Virus record (IMG/VR): IMGVR_UViG_3300035670_000020
Span: 62,001-126,000 of that record
DNA: 64,000 bases
Origin: a virus
Strand: one strand, 5' to 3'
Shown here: positions 8,608 through 17,702 of the stretch, in pieces
Numbering within the stretch: position 1 is the stretch's first letter
How the letters are laid out: every line of letters begins with the position of its first letter
Made by a program: the position numbers and the translations under genes
Notes under the pieces: generated by a model
What the model was told of the DNA's origin: nothing
Database searches by the model: none
What the model saw: the letters and a program-made list of their open reading frames with translations, nothing else

Positions 8608-9102
8608 TTACAATACACCACTCAATTGTTTCAGCCAATCATAGTTTGGCTCAAAATATTCTATTTCGATACCTGTCATTTTAACAAATTGGTCAAATAG
8701 TTTTTGTTGATTTTCATCAAATAGATGAGTCCCATGAGATTTAGCCATAACGATTTTTGTGATGCCATTTTGCCACAGCGTCATGGCGCAATTATTGCAA
8801 CATTGACCGGTTACATATGCTATTGCGTTGTCTGGCCTAATAACACAATTAGCCAAACTATTTATTTCACTATGGATGAAGACCGCATATTTAGCGGGTC
8901 TTTCTAAGGGTAGTTCTTTATCGTGCATTCCTTTGGGAAATCCATTATAGCCAACCCCCAATATCCTATTTTGTCTATCCGTAATGACACAGCCATGTTG
9001 CGTATGAATATCGTGCGATCTTTGTGAGGCTACTTTTGCTAGACCAAGAAAATAATTGGTCCAGTCGGGTCTTGTGCGATGTGTTGGATTTTCGTTTGGC
9101 AT
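8608..9102 (-). CDS. Deoxycytidylate (dCMP) deaminase, 164 aa
   Basis: This zinc enzyme converts dCMP to dUMP for thymidylate synthesis. The zinc site is the HSEIN motif (His and catalytic Glu) and CCNNC, with the two outer cysteines as ligands. N-terminal WTNYFLGLAKVASQRS and GVGYNGFPKG are typical of the family. A GTG six bases upstream (9108) is possible, but ATG at 9102 is preferred. A consensus promoter ends only 8 bases before this ATG, so the mRNA may have almost no leader. It heads the deoxynucleotide operon. Confidence 0.9.
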   Translation of the reverse strand: MPNENPTHRTRPDWTNYFLGLAKVASQRSHDIHTQHGCVITDRQNRILGVGYNGFPKGMHDKELPLERPAKYAVFIHSEINSLANCVIRPDNAIAYVTGQCCNNCAMTLWQNGITKIVMAKSHGTHLFDENQQKLFDQFVKMTGIEIEYFEPNYDWLKQLSGVL

Positions 9103-9110
9103 AGTCACAT

Positions 9111-9139
9111 ATTATATCGAGAGACAGCCTATGTGTCAA
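9111..9139 (-). promoter_or_regulatory. Consensus sigma-70 promoter before the dCMP deaminase operon
   Basis: The minus strand reads TTGACA (9139-9134), a 17-base spacer, then TATAAT (9116-9111), an exact match to the host housekeeping consensus. Transcription should begin about 7 bases further on, at or 1-2 bases before the ATG at 9102, leaving little or no 5' leader. It implies early expression by the host RNA polymerase. Confidence 0.88.
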
Positions 9140-9153
9140 GTTGTCGTTATTAG

Positions 9154-11670
9154 TTAGATGTATGAAGAAAAGAATCCTCCGGCTAATATTTTATTATCGC
9201 TTTGAAGCTCTATTGACATTATATTTGGATTATCAAATCCCGTAGAGGTTATGAAGGATGTATCTAAAGAGCCGTCAGAGTTTAGTCTAGCCATACCGTT
9301 TCTTGTTACTTCATTATATGATGTAAACTGTCCAACACAAACGATTTTTCCATCTGGCTGTATTATAGTTTTTCTTACTCTATTATTAAATCCAGTGCCG
9401 CCAACATTAAACGTATTGTCTATAGATCCATCTGTATTTATTCTAGTTATTCTATTTTGGGTAACCCCATTATAGCTAGTGAATTGACCACAGCATATAA
9501 TTTTACCATCAGATTGTATTGATATATGTTCAACTGGTTGAAAAAATCCGACCCCAATATTAAATGTATTATCAATAGAACCATCAGTATTTATTCTAAC
9601 TATTCTATTTGTTGCATATCCATTATATGAGACAAAATATCCTCCAATAATTAATTTTTGATTCGACTGAACAGCTACGCATAGCGTTGTATTGTTGAAT
9701 CCAGACCCTATATTAAATGTCTCATCTATAGACGCATTAGAATTTAATCTAACGACATATGGGCAGCTAGTTGATTGATAAGAAGAAAACCTACCCACAC
9801 ATACAATTTTTTCGTCATTTTGTATTGCTGAACCGTATATATGATCACTAGCTCCAGCATTCACATTAAATGTGTTATCTACAGACCCGTCTGTATTAAG
9901 TCTAACTATTCTGTTTGTTGGTAAAGTGAATTCTCCAACTACAACAATTTTATTGTCTGGCTGTATAATAATATTATATGGAGGAAAATTTAACCCTTGA
10001 GTGAATGGCATATCTACAGTTCCGTTAGAATTGAGTCTAATAAGTGCAAATTTTGCGACACCATTATAAGAGCGAAAGCCTCCGCCTATTAGTATCTTAT
10101 TATCTGCTTGAACTTTAATTGTTGTAACTGAGTTGTCAAAACCAGTACCAACATTAAAGTCGTTGTCTGCTACTGAATTAGAATTTAAACGAATAATATT
10201 GCGATAATTAGTATTAATAATATCCTCAAAAGACTCGCCAATTGTATCAGTAATACAATCAGCTATTTGTTTTCCTACACTGCTAACCGTAGCACAGTTT
10301 TTTAGTCTTGCTCCGATAGAGTCAGTGGTTGTTAGTTCCGAAACCGGTGTGTTCCAGAAATCTTGAGTATTTTCTATTTGTAGTGTTCCAAGAGTATTAT
10401 CTACTGGCACATTTATCAGTACAGAATTTATCGGCGGTACTATCATAGTACCAGTAACCGCCACATTATAAACAATGCCATCTCTAACATCTTCTGGATT
10501 TACATCTATAGCTCCAACCGGATCTACAAGAGCTTTTTTAGTTGAAAGATAACGATACATCAAAATTTTATTATTTGTAACATCTTTAAATCTTATTGTT
10601 CCGTTGGTTGGACTAGCGCCCAAATCACCATATTCAGCTTCTTCTATATAACATACTCTAGTTGATACACAACTGACACCAGGTCCGCCCGCTACTCCAG
10701 AGCCGCCTATTGCTTTGAATAAATTTATATCACCTCCAGAAGCGCCAGTTATATTAAGACCTATTGCTGATAAACTAGAACTTCCTCCCGTAGCAATACC
10801 GGCACCGCTGACAGTCAAAGTACCGCCTGCGCTAAAATTGACTGCGTTAGCAGATGAAACTGAATGACCATTAATGCTGCCAACAATAATAGTGTTCCCA
10901 CTTGCTTGAGTGATGTTAGCACCGACACTACTAGTGCCTGATCCGGCACTTATATTTCCTATTATATTTATATTTAAATTTGTACTTGTACTTATTATTT
11001 CTAAACCAGGAGCAGCAGTTCCTCCTGTAACATTGCCATTAATTGTAATTGTAGCAAGTACACTTGATAAAGTTGAATAGTAAAAACCATTTGCTCCCGT
11101 ATTTACTGAGCCGCCCGTTACATTGCCATTAATTGTAATAGAAGAATTGTCGCCAGTTATATATAAACCCCAAGCACTATTTGCCGAGCCGCCGGTTACG
11201 TTTCCATATATAATAATAGTGGAATTTGAACCGCTACAAGCAAATCCAAAACCAGATGTGCTTGTTCCTCCTAATATATTTCCTGTTATTGTAATAACAC
11301 CATTACTTCCTGACCATATTAATCCATCACCTGTCGTCCCGCCAGTTATATCTCCATTAATTGCAAGAGTTCTGTTCGCTGTAGAGTTAGTAAATAAATT
11401 GTTTACACCCCCAGTGATTAAGTCACAATTTAAAGTCAAACCACTAGCTGCTAATTGAAAAGTGCCACTAGCTGTAGCTCCATCAAAATTTGTATTTCTA
11501 ATAGAATCTACTGTGAATCCAACATTAACCTGAATAATAAAACCATTACTCATCAACACATCAGACGCAGTAAAGCTTCCAAAATAATCTCCTGCTGTGC
11601 CTGCGGGCGTAGTTGCCCAAACATCTACATCATTCACATTACCATTTTTTCTTGCAAAATATGTTGCCAT
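9154..11670 (-). CDS. Large tail-associated adhesin with delta-60-like repeats, 838 aa
   Basis: The N-terminal part (about 1-330) is rich in short ITINGNVTGG-type strands and should form a beta-helix or stacked beta structure. The C-terminal part (about 480-838) has about seven repeats of the form RLNxDGSxDxTFN...QpDGKIvcvGxFtsYNG, the delta-60 pattern that probably folds as a beta-propeller. The N-terminal region and the GDLGASPT/RYLSTKKxLxDP segment are closely related to the next gene upstream. ATG at 11670 follows GGAG by 7 bases and matches the paralogue's MATYFARK start. A receptor-binding or virion-surface role is inferred. Confidence 0.7.
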   Translation of the reverse strand: MATYFARKNGNVNDVDVWATTPAGTAGDYFGSFTASDVLMSNGFIIQVNVGFTVDSIRNTNFDGATASGTFQLAASGLTLNCDLITGGVNNLFTNSTANRTLAINGDITGGTTGDGLIWSGSNGVITITGNILGGTSTSGFGFACSGSNSTIIIYGNVTGGSANSAWGLYITGDNSSITINGNVTGGSVNTGANGFYYSTLSSVLATITINGNVTGGTAAPGLEIISTSTNLNINIIGNISAGSGTSSVGANITQASGNTIIVGSINGHSVSSANAVNFSAGGTLTVSGAGIATGGSSSLSAIGLNITGASGGDINLFKAIGGSGVAGGPGVSCVSTRVCYIEEAEYGDLGASPTNGTIRFKDVTNNKILMYRYLSTKKALVDPVGAIDVNPEDVRDGIVYNVAVTGTMIVPPINSVLINVPVDNTLGTLQIENTQDFWNTPVSELTTTDSIGARLKNCATVSSVGKQIADCITDTIGESFEDIINTNYRNIIRLNSNSVADNDFNVGTGFDNSVTTIKVQADNKILIGGGFRSYNGVAKFALIRLNSNGTVDMPFTQGLNFPPYNIIIQPDNKIVVVGEFTLPTNRIVRLNTDGSVDNTFNVNAGASDHIYGSAIQNDEKIVCVGRFSSYQSTSCPYVVRLNSNASIDETFNIGSGFNNTTLCVAVQSNQKLIIGGYFVSYNGYATNRIVRINTDGSIDNTFNIGVGFFQPVEHISIQSDGKIICCGQFTSYNGVTQNRITRINTDGSIDNTFNVGGTGFNNRVRKTIIQPDGKIVCVGQFTSYNEVTRNGMARLNSDGSLDTSFITSTGFDNPNIMSIELQSDNKILAGGFFSSYI

Positions 11671-11684
11671 TATTATCTCCAAAT

Positions 11685-13031
11685 TTATTGATTAAGCGCT
11701 GTCGATAATTGTTGAGCTACTGAGTCTATGGTAGCACAATTTTTTAGTCTTTCTCCGATACTTCCTGGCGTATTAATTGATGATATTGGAGTGTTCCAAA
11801 AACCTCCTAATGGAAGATTCCATGTTCCAGTACCGCTATCAACAGGCACTCCTATTAATACAGATTCATATGGTGGCATATATAAAGTACCAGTTGTAGC
11901 AGTTAAATTGTATGCTGTGCCATATCTAACATGTGATGGATCAACAATTGGATAAGAAGCGGGGTCTATTAGTGTTTTTTTTGTGTCTAAGTAGCGATAT
12001 ATTAATGCAACATTACTTAAATTATCGGTTAATCGTATTGGTCCTATTGTTGGAGAAGCGCCCAAATCACCATATTCAATACCAGTTAAATATATGATCC
12101 CGCCCGCACCGGTATTAGATGCCCCCGCTCCGCCGATTTGTGTTGAGCCTCCTATTGCTATTCCACCTATTGTAGCCTCTACTGTAGCTCCATCTATGTA
12201 TAATCCATGAGAACCACTTTCTGTTCCACCAACAACGTCGCCATCTATATTAACAGGACACGCTCCTGCTGTGGGAGTAAAGTATATTCCTGCTGCGTTT
12301 GTATTTGTCCCACCATACACACTTCCACCTATGTCTATTGCTGTTGTAGAAGCTGTTGTTATGTTGATACCTCTAGCCGTTGCTCCACTTCCGCCATAAA
12401 CGCTTCCGTCTATATTTATTATATGGTTAGATCCACCTAAGCTAATTCCATAAGAAGTACCACCAGAGCCTGCGCTTACATCTCCACTTATATTAATGGT
12501 TAGGCCTGTACTTGATGAAGATATTCCAACCATTCCACCAACCGATCCACCAGTGACATTACCGTTTATTGTTATATTTTGTGTGTTTGCCCCAACAGTT
12601 AAAACTTGTGAATTAGTTCCGTCGTCTCCTATAAGATTTCCATTAATAGTTACTACACAATTTGTTCCTGTAATTCTAAAACCGTTTGGTGCGGCGGCAC
12701 CTACAATGTTTCCGTTTATTACTATAGAACTATTTGCTGTAGTTAGAGACAATAAAGCAACTGCTCCAGATCCGGTAGCATAAACTTCTGCTGTTAGCGT
12801 AATGCCATTATTTATATTGAATCCGCCAGTAGCAGTAGCGCCACCGGTGTTGTCTCCCCTAATTTGAGCAACAGTAGTATTAACATTTATTGTAATAGTA
12901 AAAGAATTACAAACTAATATGTCACTACTAGTAAAACTACCAAAATAATCACCAGCAGTTCCAGTTGGAGTGGTCGCCCAAACATCAACATCGTTTATAT
13001 TTCCAGTTTTTCTTGCAAAATATGTTGCCAT
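11685..13031 (-). CDS. Tail-associated beta-structure protein, 448 aa (paralogue of the neighbour)
   Basis: It starts MATYFARKTGNINDVDVWATTP, nearly the same as the downstream neighbour, then has many GNVxGGsvggm-like beta turns. The last third shares GDLGASPTIGPIRL, RYLDTKKTLIDP and the TPGSIGERLKNCATIDSVAQQL end. It lacks the delta-60 propeller that extends the neighbour. Tandem ATGs are present at 13034 and 13031. It probably arose with its neighbour by duplication, one copy later gaining or losing the C-terminal domain. Confidence 0.65.
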   Translation of the reverse strand: MATYFARKTGNINDVDVWATTPTGTAGDYFGSFTSSDILVCNSFTITINVNTTVAQIRGDNTGGATATGGFNINNGITLTAEVYATGSGAVALLSLTTANSSIVINGNIVGAAAPNGFRITGTNCVVTINGNLIGDDGTNSQVLTVGANTQNITINGNVTGGSVGGMVGISSSSTGLTINISGDVSAGSGGTSYGISLGGSNHIINIDGSVYGGSGATARGINITTASTTAIDIGGSVYGGTNTNAAGIYFTPTAGACPVNIDGDVVGGTESGSHGLYIDGATVEATIGGIAIGGSTQIGGAGASNTGAGGIIYLTGIEYGDLGASPTIGPIRLTDNLSNVALIYRYLDTKKTLIDPASYPIVDPSHVRYGTAYNLTATTGTLYMPPYESVLIGVPVDSGTGTWNLPLGGFWNTPISSINTPGSIGERLKNCATIDSVAQQLSTALNQ

Positions 13032-13059
13032 CATACACCCCGTATTTTTTATTATATTG

Positions 13060-14040
13060 TTATGTATATGTTACAGTTTCTCTATCATCCCACTTAACAT
13101 TTGTAGCAACAGTAAAGCTGAATACGCTTCCATCAGAATTATAAACAGTTTTTTTGATTGTCCAAACAGAATCTGATGTTAATGAATTTGTTGGTGCTGT
13201 TCCTATATAATTTGTAGAATCAACCGTATCTGAAAGAACATATCCAAAAGTAAATATTGATGTTATTGTTAAGCTATTTGCTTCATCAACATAGTCTAAA
13301 ATTATTCCAGTTCCAGCAACCAATAAATTAGATACTTCATCATCTATATATTCGTTTAAAGCTACTCCACTCACATTAATAGTATGGGCATTAAAGTTTC
13401 CATTAATATCTAAGGTAGTTGTGGGAGACGTAGTTCCAATACCAATACTTGTTCCGCTTTGATAAATAACGCTTTGATTTATGTCGTTTGATCCGTCAAA
13501 CTTACTTAAATATCCGTCTATGCCACTAATGCTCGGCAATAATCCGCTAACCGACGCATTAAAGTCTGTTATGTCGGAGCTTACATGGATGTGTCCTTCT
13601 AAGCTATAATCTCCAGACGGCTGAACTCCTGTTACTGTTATTGTTAGAGTATCGATACCATCATCGTATGCTAATCCAATATAATCTCCTTCTACAAGCA
13701 AAGCTGCTACTCTATCATCAACTTCTTCTTGGGTTAATCCTCCGCCAACACCAGTATAAGCTATTGTGTATAGATTATCTACAAAAGATATTGATATATC
13801 TCCACTACCAGATATAGCTGGGATTAAACCACTAACAGCTGTGTTAAAATCAGTAATGTTTGTTGTTGTGTGTGTGTGGTTTGTACCAGCATATGTTAAT
13901 GTATTCCAATCATTAACTCCATCCCCAATCTTATATTTTAGTGTATCTGTTTCGTAGCACCACTCGCCTGCCGCAAGGGTTGGATTAATTAAAGATAATG
14001 CTGCTGCTGTACCACGTTTTATTTGAATTTGTGTAGACAT
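13060..14040 (-). CDS. Phage tail-fibre protein with Mtd-type N-terminus, 326 aa
   Basis: The N-terminus STQIQIKRGTAAALS, followed by LAAGEWCYETDTLKYKIGDG, is the module found at the start of many tail-fibre and Bordetella-phage Mtd-like proteins. Further on are ITDFNxxVSGLLP units and IGIGTTSPTTTLDINGNF, both typical of fibre shafts. A clear TAGGAG precedes the ATG by 5 bases. It lies in the fibre operon running from 21534 to 9154. No diversity-generating reverse transcriptase is seen in the window. Confidence 0.75.
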   Translation of the reverse strand: MSTQIQIKRGTAAALSLINPTLAAGEWCYETDTLKYKIGDGVNDWNTLTYAGTNHTHTTTNITDFNTAVSGLIPAISGSGDISISFVDNLYTIAYTGVGGGLTQEEVDDRVAALLVEGDYIGLAYDDGIDTLTITVTGVQPSGDYSLEGHIHVSSDITDFNASVSGLLPSISGIDGYLSKFDGSNDINQSVIYQSGTSIGIGTTSPTTTLDINGNFNAHTINVSGVALNEYIDDEVSNLLVAGTGIILDYVDEANSLTITSIFTFGYVLSDTVDSTNYIGTAPTNSLTSDSVWTIKKTVYNSDGSVFSFTVATNVKWDDRETVTYT

Positions 14041-14048
14041 GATTTCTC

Positions 14049-14225
14049 CTAAGCTACTTCTCCAGCGTCTGCGATAGATACAGTAGACAAATCAACAATT
14101 TCATTGTTATCTTTTTTTGTATAAGCTTTTCCATCTGTTGTATTGACAACAATTTCTCCAACCGATATTTCGTCGGCCGTTGGAATTGCTCCTGGTGTAT
14201 TGTTTCGTTTTTGCAGTATTACCAT
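14049..14225 (-). CDS. Small stand-alone fibre N-terminal module, 58 aa
   Basis: This short gene encodes MVILQKRNNTPGAIPTADEI, then SVGEIVVNTTDGKAYTKKDN. That is the same opening module as the two large fibre proteins upstream (KRSSTPGSIPGSGDLTTGEIALNTADG in one of them, described here in part). It stops right after the module. Its ATG at 14225 overlaps the stop of the 103-residue gene by 7 bases and it ends 8 bases before the next gene. It could be a functional cap or attachment piece, or the remnant of a longer fibre. Confidence 0.7.
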   Translation of the reverse strand: MVILQKRNNTPGAIPTADEISVGEIVVNTTDGKAYTKKDNNEIVDLSTVSIADAGEVA

Positions 14226-14530
14226 ATATCAGATGTTGGAATTAGGGGAATAATATCTCTTAATAAAACAATTTCGGTTCCAGCTACTATTGTAGCTACA
14301 TTACTATTAATCCACATATTATGTAATAATCCTCCGGGTTGAATTTCAGTTAATATATCTGCACATAACATATATTTACCGTTAGTTAATAAAACTGGAC
14401 TAGGCACACAATTGGTATCTCCAAATTGTGTCCATTTATTTTCAACCTCTGCTGCTAGTTCTGAAGAAAATATTAGTGCGTATTCGCGCAATACTTCAAT
14501 GTTTGAGTTTAGTAGCGATTCAAACGTCAT
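14219..14530 (-). CDS. Small fibre-operon protein, 103 aa
   Basis: The family was not recognised. The start is ATG at 14530, overlapping the previous stop as TAATG and preceded by GGAGG; a longer frame from 14566 would overlap the upstream gene needlessly. The sequence is helical at first (MTFESLLNSNIEVLREYALI) and then mixed, ending near LLRDIIPLIPTSDIW. Its position between two fibre genes suggests a chaperone or small structural protein, by inference only. Confidence 0.6.
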   Translation of the reverse strand: MTFESLLNSNIEVLREYALIFSSELAAEVENKWTQFGDTNCVPSPVLLTNGKYMLCADILTEIQPGGLLHNMWINSNVATIVAGTEIVLLRDIIPLIPTSDIW

Positions 14531-16812
14531 TATGGCCTCCCCATAGAATTTCGTGCATTTCGCCATATTAATGCGAATATGGCGTGTTGTTCTGGTGTCA
14601 TGGTTTCTCCAATAAAATATCCACGAGCAGTAGCATTAGATTTTGCGTCTCCATAAACAATAGTTGTTGGAACCCCGCCAGAAACATTTTGATACGACCT
14701 AGCAAGAACGCAAAAATCTCCTTCAGGCATTTGGTTGTATGCGGCTGCTGATGTTATTTGTGTACTACCCTTTTGTACACCATCCTCAAATAATCGCATA
14801 TCCGTTGCTGATGCCCTATTAACCACTTTTAAATTTGGTGATGATGTATAAGTATTTATTCCAACGTGTAACGACTGACCTCCTGGAAATGTGTTATTTC
14901 CAGAAATCCATAGTCTTCCTCTTGGTGGAGTCGGACTACCTTCATTAAAAAATACACCACAATGACCATATTGCGTACTTGATGTAAAAGCATTAGCTAA
15001 ATCTAATCCTATGCTATGGGTGGACCAATCTAATTTAATAGTTGGTAAAGGTACTGTGCGTATATATTTAGTAGAAGCATTTCCAGGCAAGCCTCTATTT
15101 AAAGAATAATCTGAAGATATAAATGCTACGTTAGTATCAGTACTATTACCATAAGTAGTCCCAAAAGGAATATCTCCTAAATAAAGAGGCACAAGAGCAG
15201 CATTAAGGTTAGAACCTGTAAATAAGTTTAATCTATAAAATTTGTTTCTTAGACCAGCCGCATCAACATCTTGACAAAATTTATTTACAATACTAGCTAC
15301 TAAAAATGAAACTGTGCCATTGTTCGTATAAACCCTATTAATCCAATCTTGTGCTTCGGGATGCGAAACCGTTGGTTTAACATCAATATTATAATATTGA
15401 CCTACTAACGATTCTAATCCTAACCTATTAGAATATTGGTTTGTAGCATAATAAATTAATTCATGAATGTTAGCGTCTATAGGACGACCAGCCACTCTTC
15501 CATTACTCACCCAAAATCTTGATACACTACTTGTTAATGGAGTATTTGTTGTATACTTTAAGTCTCCATCACGATATGTATAAGAGTTTGTGCCATCCCA
15601 ACTACCTGAATGTAAATGGGTTGTGTTAAGCACAGGCGGATTATTACCAGCGGCAGTATCATTTCTACGCCAGTTCATATATGAGTTTACAGCATTTTCA
15701 AGTCCACCCCCATCAGTATTGAATATATTAAAATAACCGCGACCAGAACCCGTAGTGCCACGAGAACCCACAGTAATTAAATAATCAGCAGTTGGAGATA
15801 AACTTACATCTCTATATAAAGTACGACTAGGAGCAAATGCTATATATGGTCTGTTGTTATGTATTAATTGATAGCCAGTAACTGAACAAAAGGGACGTTG
15901 ACCTACCGATGGTGGTGTTAAATGTCGATTATTGCCGCTTTGATCATACCAAGTATGAACTAATGAGCATCCGTAAGGTAAGGTTGTTGTTGTTTTAAGC
16001 TCTGTTGGTGAGTCAGCTATTTCTAATTGGAAGCCATAAAATTCTACAACACGAGCCGCAAAACTATCAAAATAAAATCCTATTGCTCCATCAGCTAGTG
16101 TATAAGTAAAACTTATTGAGTGTCTAGTCCAATCTGAAGTAAAAACTTTAGCGACTGTAACGCCTCGATTTGTAAGGTTTGAGCGTAGAACTGTGTTTAA
16201 TGTATTGCTGCCAGAGACTAATCGCGCCCAAAAAGAAAAGGTTACTCTTCCGTTTAAAGATGGTAAAAATCCTCTAGCGTACGAATCGGTTGGTGTACCA
16301 AACCTCCTATTTACGGTATCTGGAAAAGTTACTTGTGCAGCGTTGGTTCCGCCAAAAGGATCGGTTGCTCCAACGGTTTGTGTTGGATAATTTACAACGC
16401 CAAATATAACATTGGTTCTATAGTCATTAATGCCCCAATTTACAGAAGGATAAACAGCATTTCCTCCAGAACTAGACGCCCATCTACCAGCATAACCACT
16501 ACTAATCTCATCCGCCGTAAAATCGCGCTCTATTGAGTCATGACTACGAACTAGTCGCACAACCGGACCAGTATATATTGAAGATAGTTGACGTAAAGAA
16601 TAAGCACCAGCCGCTCCAGGATACGCATCAAGTACTGGGGCTAATATTTCCCCGCCATCTGCTGTTGCGCTAGTTAATTTTACAATATTGTTAGTTGTTA
16701 TTTTTGTGTATACCACACCATCAGCAGAATTAATCGCAAGCTCTCCTGTTGTAAGCTGATTAGAATCAGGTATACTATTAGACACTGCCGAATGTTTGTG
16801 TTTGATTATCAT
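14530..16812 (-). CDS. Large tail fibre/spike protein, 760 aa
   Basis: It starts with the shared fibre module (KHKHSAVSNSIPDSNQLTTG, then ELAINSADG). It continues with AYSLRQLSSIYTGPVVRLVR and later TWYDQSGNNRHLTPPS, the arabinofuranosidase-B-like/concanavalin-like domain often carried by tail spikes. Two such lectin-type regions can be seen, the second from about residue 490. The role is probably carbohydrate binding at the host surface. It overlaps its upstream neighbour by 4 bases (ATGA) and its downstream neighbour as TAATG. Confidence 0.75.
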   Translation of the reverse strand: MIIKHKHSAVSNSIPDSNQLTTGELAINSADGVVYTKITTNNIVKLTSATADGGEILAPVLDAYPGAAGAYSLRQLSSIYTGPVVRLVRSHDSIERDFTADEISSGYAGRWASSSGGNAVYPSVNWGINDYRTNVIFGVVNYPTQTVGATDPFGGTNAAQVTFPDTVNRRFGTPTDSYARGFLPSLNGRVTFSFWARLVSGSNTLNTVLRSNLTNRGVTVAKVFTSDWTRHSISFTYTLADGAIGFYFDSFAARVVEFYGFQLEIADSPTELKTTTTLPYGCSLVHTWYDQSGNNRHLTPPSVGQRPFCSVTGYQLIHNNRPYIAFAPSRTLYRDVSLSPTADYLITVGSRGTTGSGRGYFNIFNTDGGGLENAVNSYMNWRRNDTAAGNNPPVLNTTHLHSGSWDGTNSYTYRDGDLKYTTNTPLTSSVSRFWVSNGRVAGRPIDANIHELIYYATNQYSNRLGLESLVGQYYNIDVKPTVSHPEAQDWINRVYTNNGTVSFLVASIVNKFCQDVDAAGLRNKFYRLNLFTGSNLNAALVPLYLGDIPFGTTYGNSTDTNVAFISSDYSLNRGLPGNASTKYIRTVPLPTIKLDWSTHSIGLDLANAFTSSTQYGHCGVFFNEGSPTPPRGRLWISGNNTFPGGQSLHVGINTYTSSPNLKVVNRASATDMRLFEDGVQKGSTQITSAAAYNQMPEGDFCVLARSYQNVSGGVPTTIVYGDAKSNATARGYFIGETMTPEQHAIFALIWRNARNSMGRP

Positions 16813-17702
16813 AGAACTGCTGCGATTGTTGTTAGATATGTACTAATTCTGGCCTCTAGTTTAGCAAGATCAAGTCCTGCGCCTATAGAATAGAAAGCTA
16901 AACGACTACTAGCAAAATATGCTCCATCACTAAAGACCAAAAAATTTGCAGAGCCTGGAGTGCTACTATTTTGTTGTATTTCGACATTAGTACTAGCATT
17001 ACGTGCAATATACCCCGATGAATCTGTTCGACTAACGCCCTCAAAACCCAAAGTTACTGCTGGAAATGACGCTATGGTTACTCCACGAGATTGAGTTAAA
17101 AGGGCGACTGATCGATATATAGCAGATCCTGCGGAACTAAAACTACCAGGATTAGCTCCTATGTGTAACCGTGTTGCAATACCTAGTGCGGTTGCCCATG
17201 TGGCTACGTGTTGATCATTCTGTGGATTTGCGTTATTAGCATAGTTTGTATTTATATATGTACTGACAGAATTGCCCTGTATACCTGTTTCACGGTTATA
17301 ATTAGCTGCTGCGAAACCAAAGTTGGTTGGCGCTGGCCCCCGTAACGGTATCATACATCCATCAACTGTTCTAGGACCGGCCAACAAACACATTGCTCCA
17401 ATACTATCCCACAATTGATCATATTTTAGTCCAACAATTAAATTATAAATAGCCGCCCTAACACCTTGCTCTAGTATTGTTGTGTCAGCGACTTCGACTG
17501 CGTTTATATATGCCACGGCATCCATATCGATTTCCCCACCATCTAATATATCTGGTTTACGCAAATCAATAACTGAATCATCTGTTTTTTTTATGAACCA
17601 TGTGCCGTCTGCTGTATTTAGTGCTATTTCGCCAGTTGTTAGGTCGCCAGAACCAGGAATTGAGCCTGGAGTGCTACTACGCTTATGTAGAATGTTGGTC
17701 AT
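16809..17702 (-). CDS. Tail fibre protein, 297 aa
   Basis: The opening ILHKRSSTPGSIPGSGDL plus TTGEIALNTADG is the same module as in the two downstream fibre genes, so this is one of a set of fibre variants. The remainder is beta-rich with a lectin-like feel (for example FSSAGSAIYRSVALL and SDGAYFASSRLAFYSIG). Stop-start overlaps on both sides (TAATG at 17702, ATGA at 16812) show a tightly coupled fibre operon. Confidence 0.7.
   Translation of the reverse strand: MTNILHKRSSTPGSIPGSGDLTTGEIALNTADGTWFIKKTDDSVIDLRKPDILDGGEIDMDAVAYINAVEVADTTILEQGVRAAIYNLIVGLKYDQLWDSIGAMCLLAGPRTVDGCMIPLRGPAPTNFGFAAANYNRETGIQGNSVSTYINTNYANNANPQNDQHVATWATALGIATRLHIGANPGSFSSAGSAIYRSVALLTQSRGVTIASFPAVTLGFEGVSRTDSSGYIARNASTNVEIQQNSSTPGSANFLVFSDGAYFASSRLAFYSIGAGLDLAKLEARISTYLTTIAAVL

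Noticed and set aside
13060-14040. Diversity-generating retroelement target linked to the Mtd-type N-terminus
   Set aside because: No reverse transcriptase or template repeat was recognised in the window, and no A-rich variable codons were seen.
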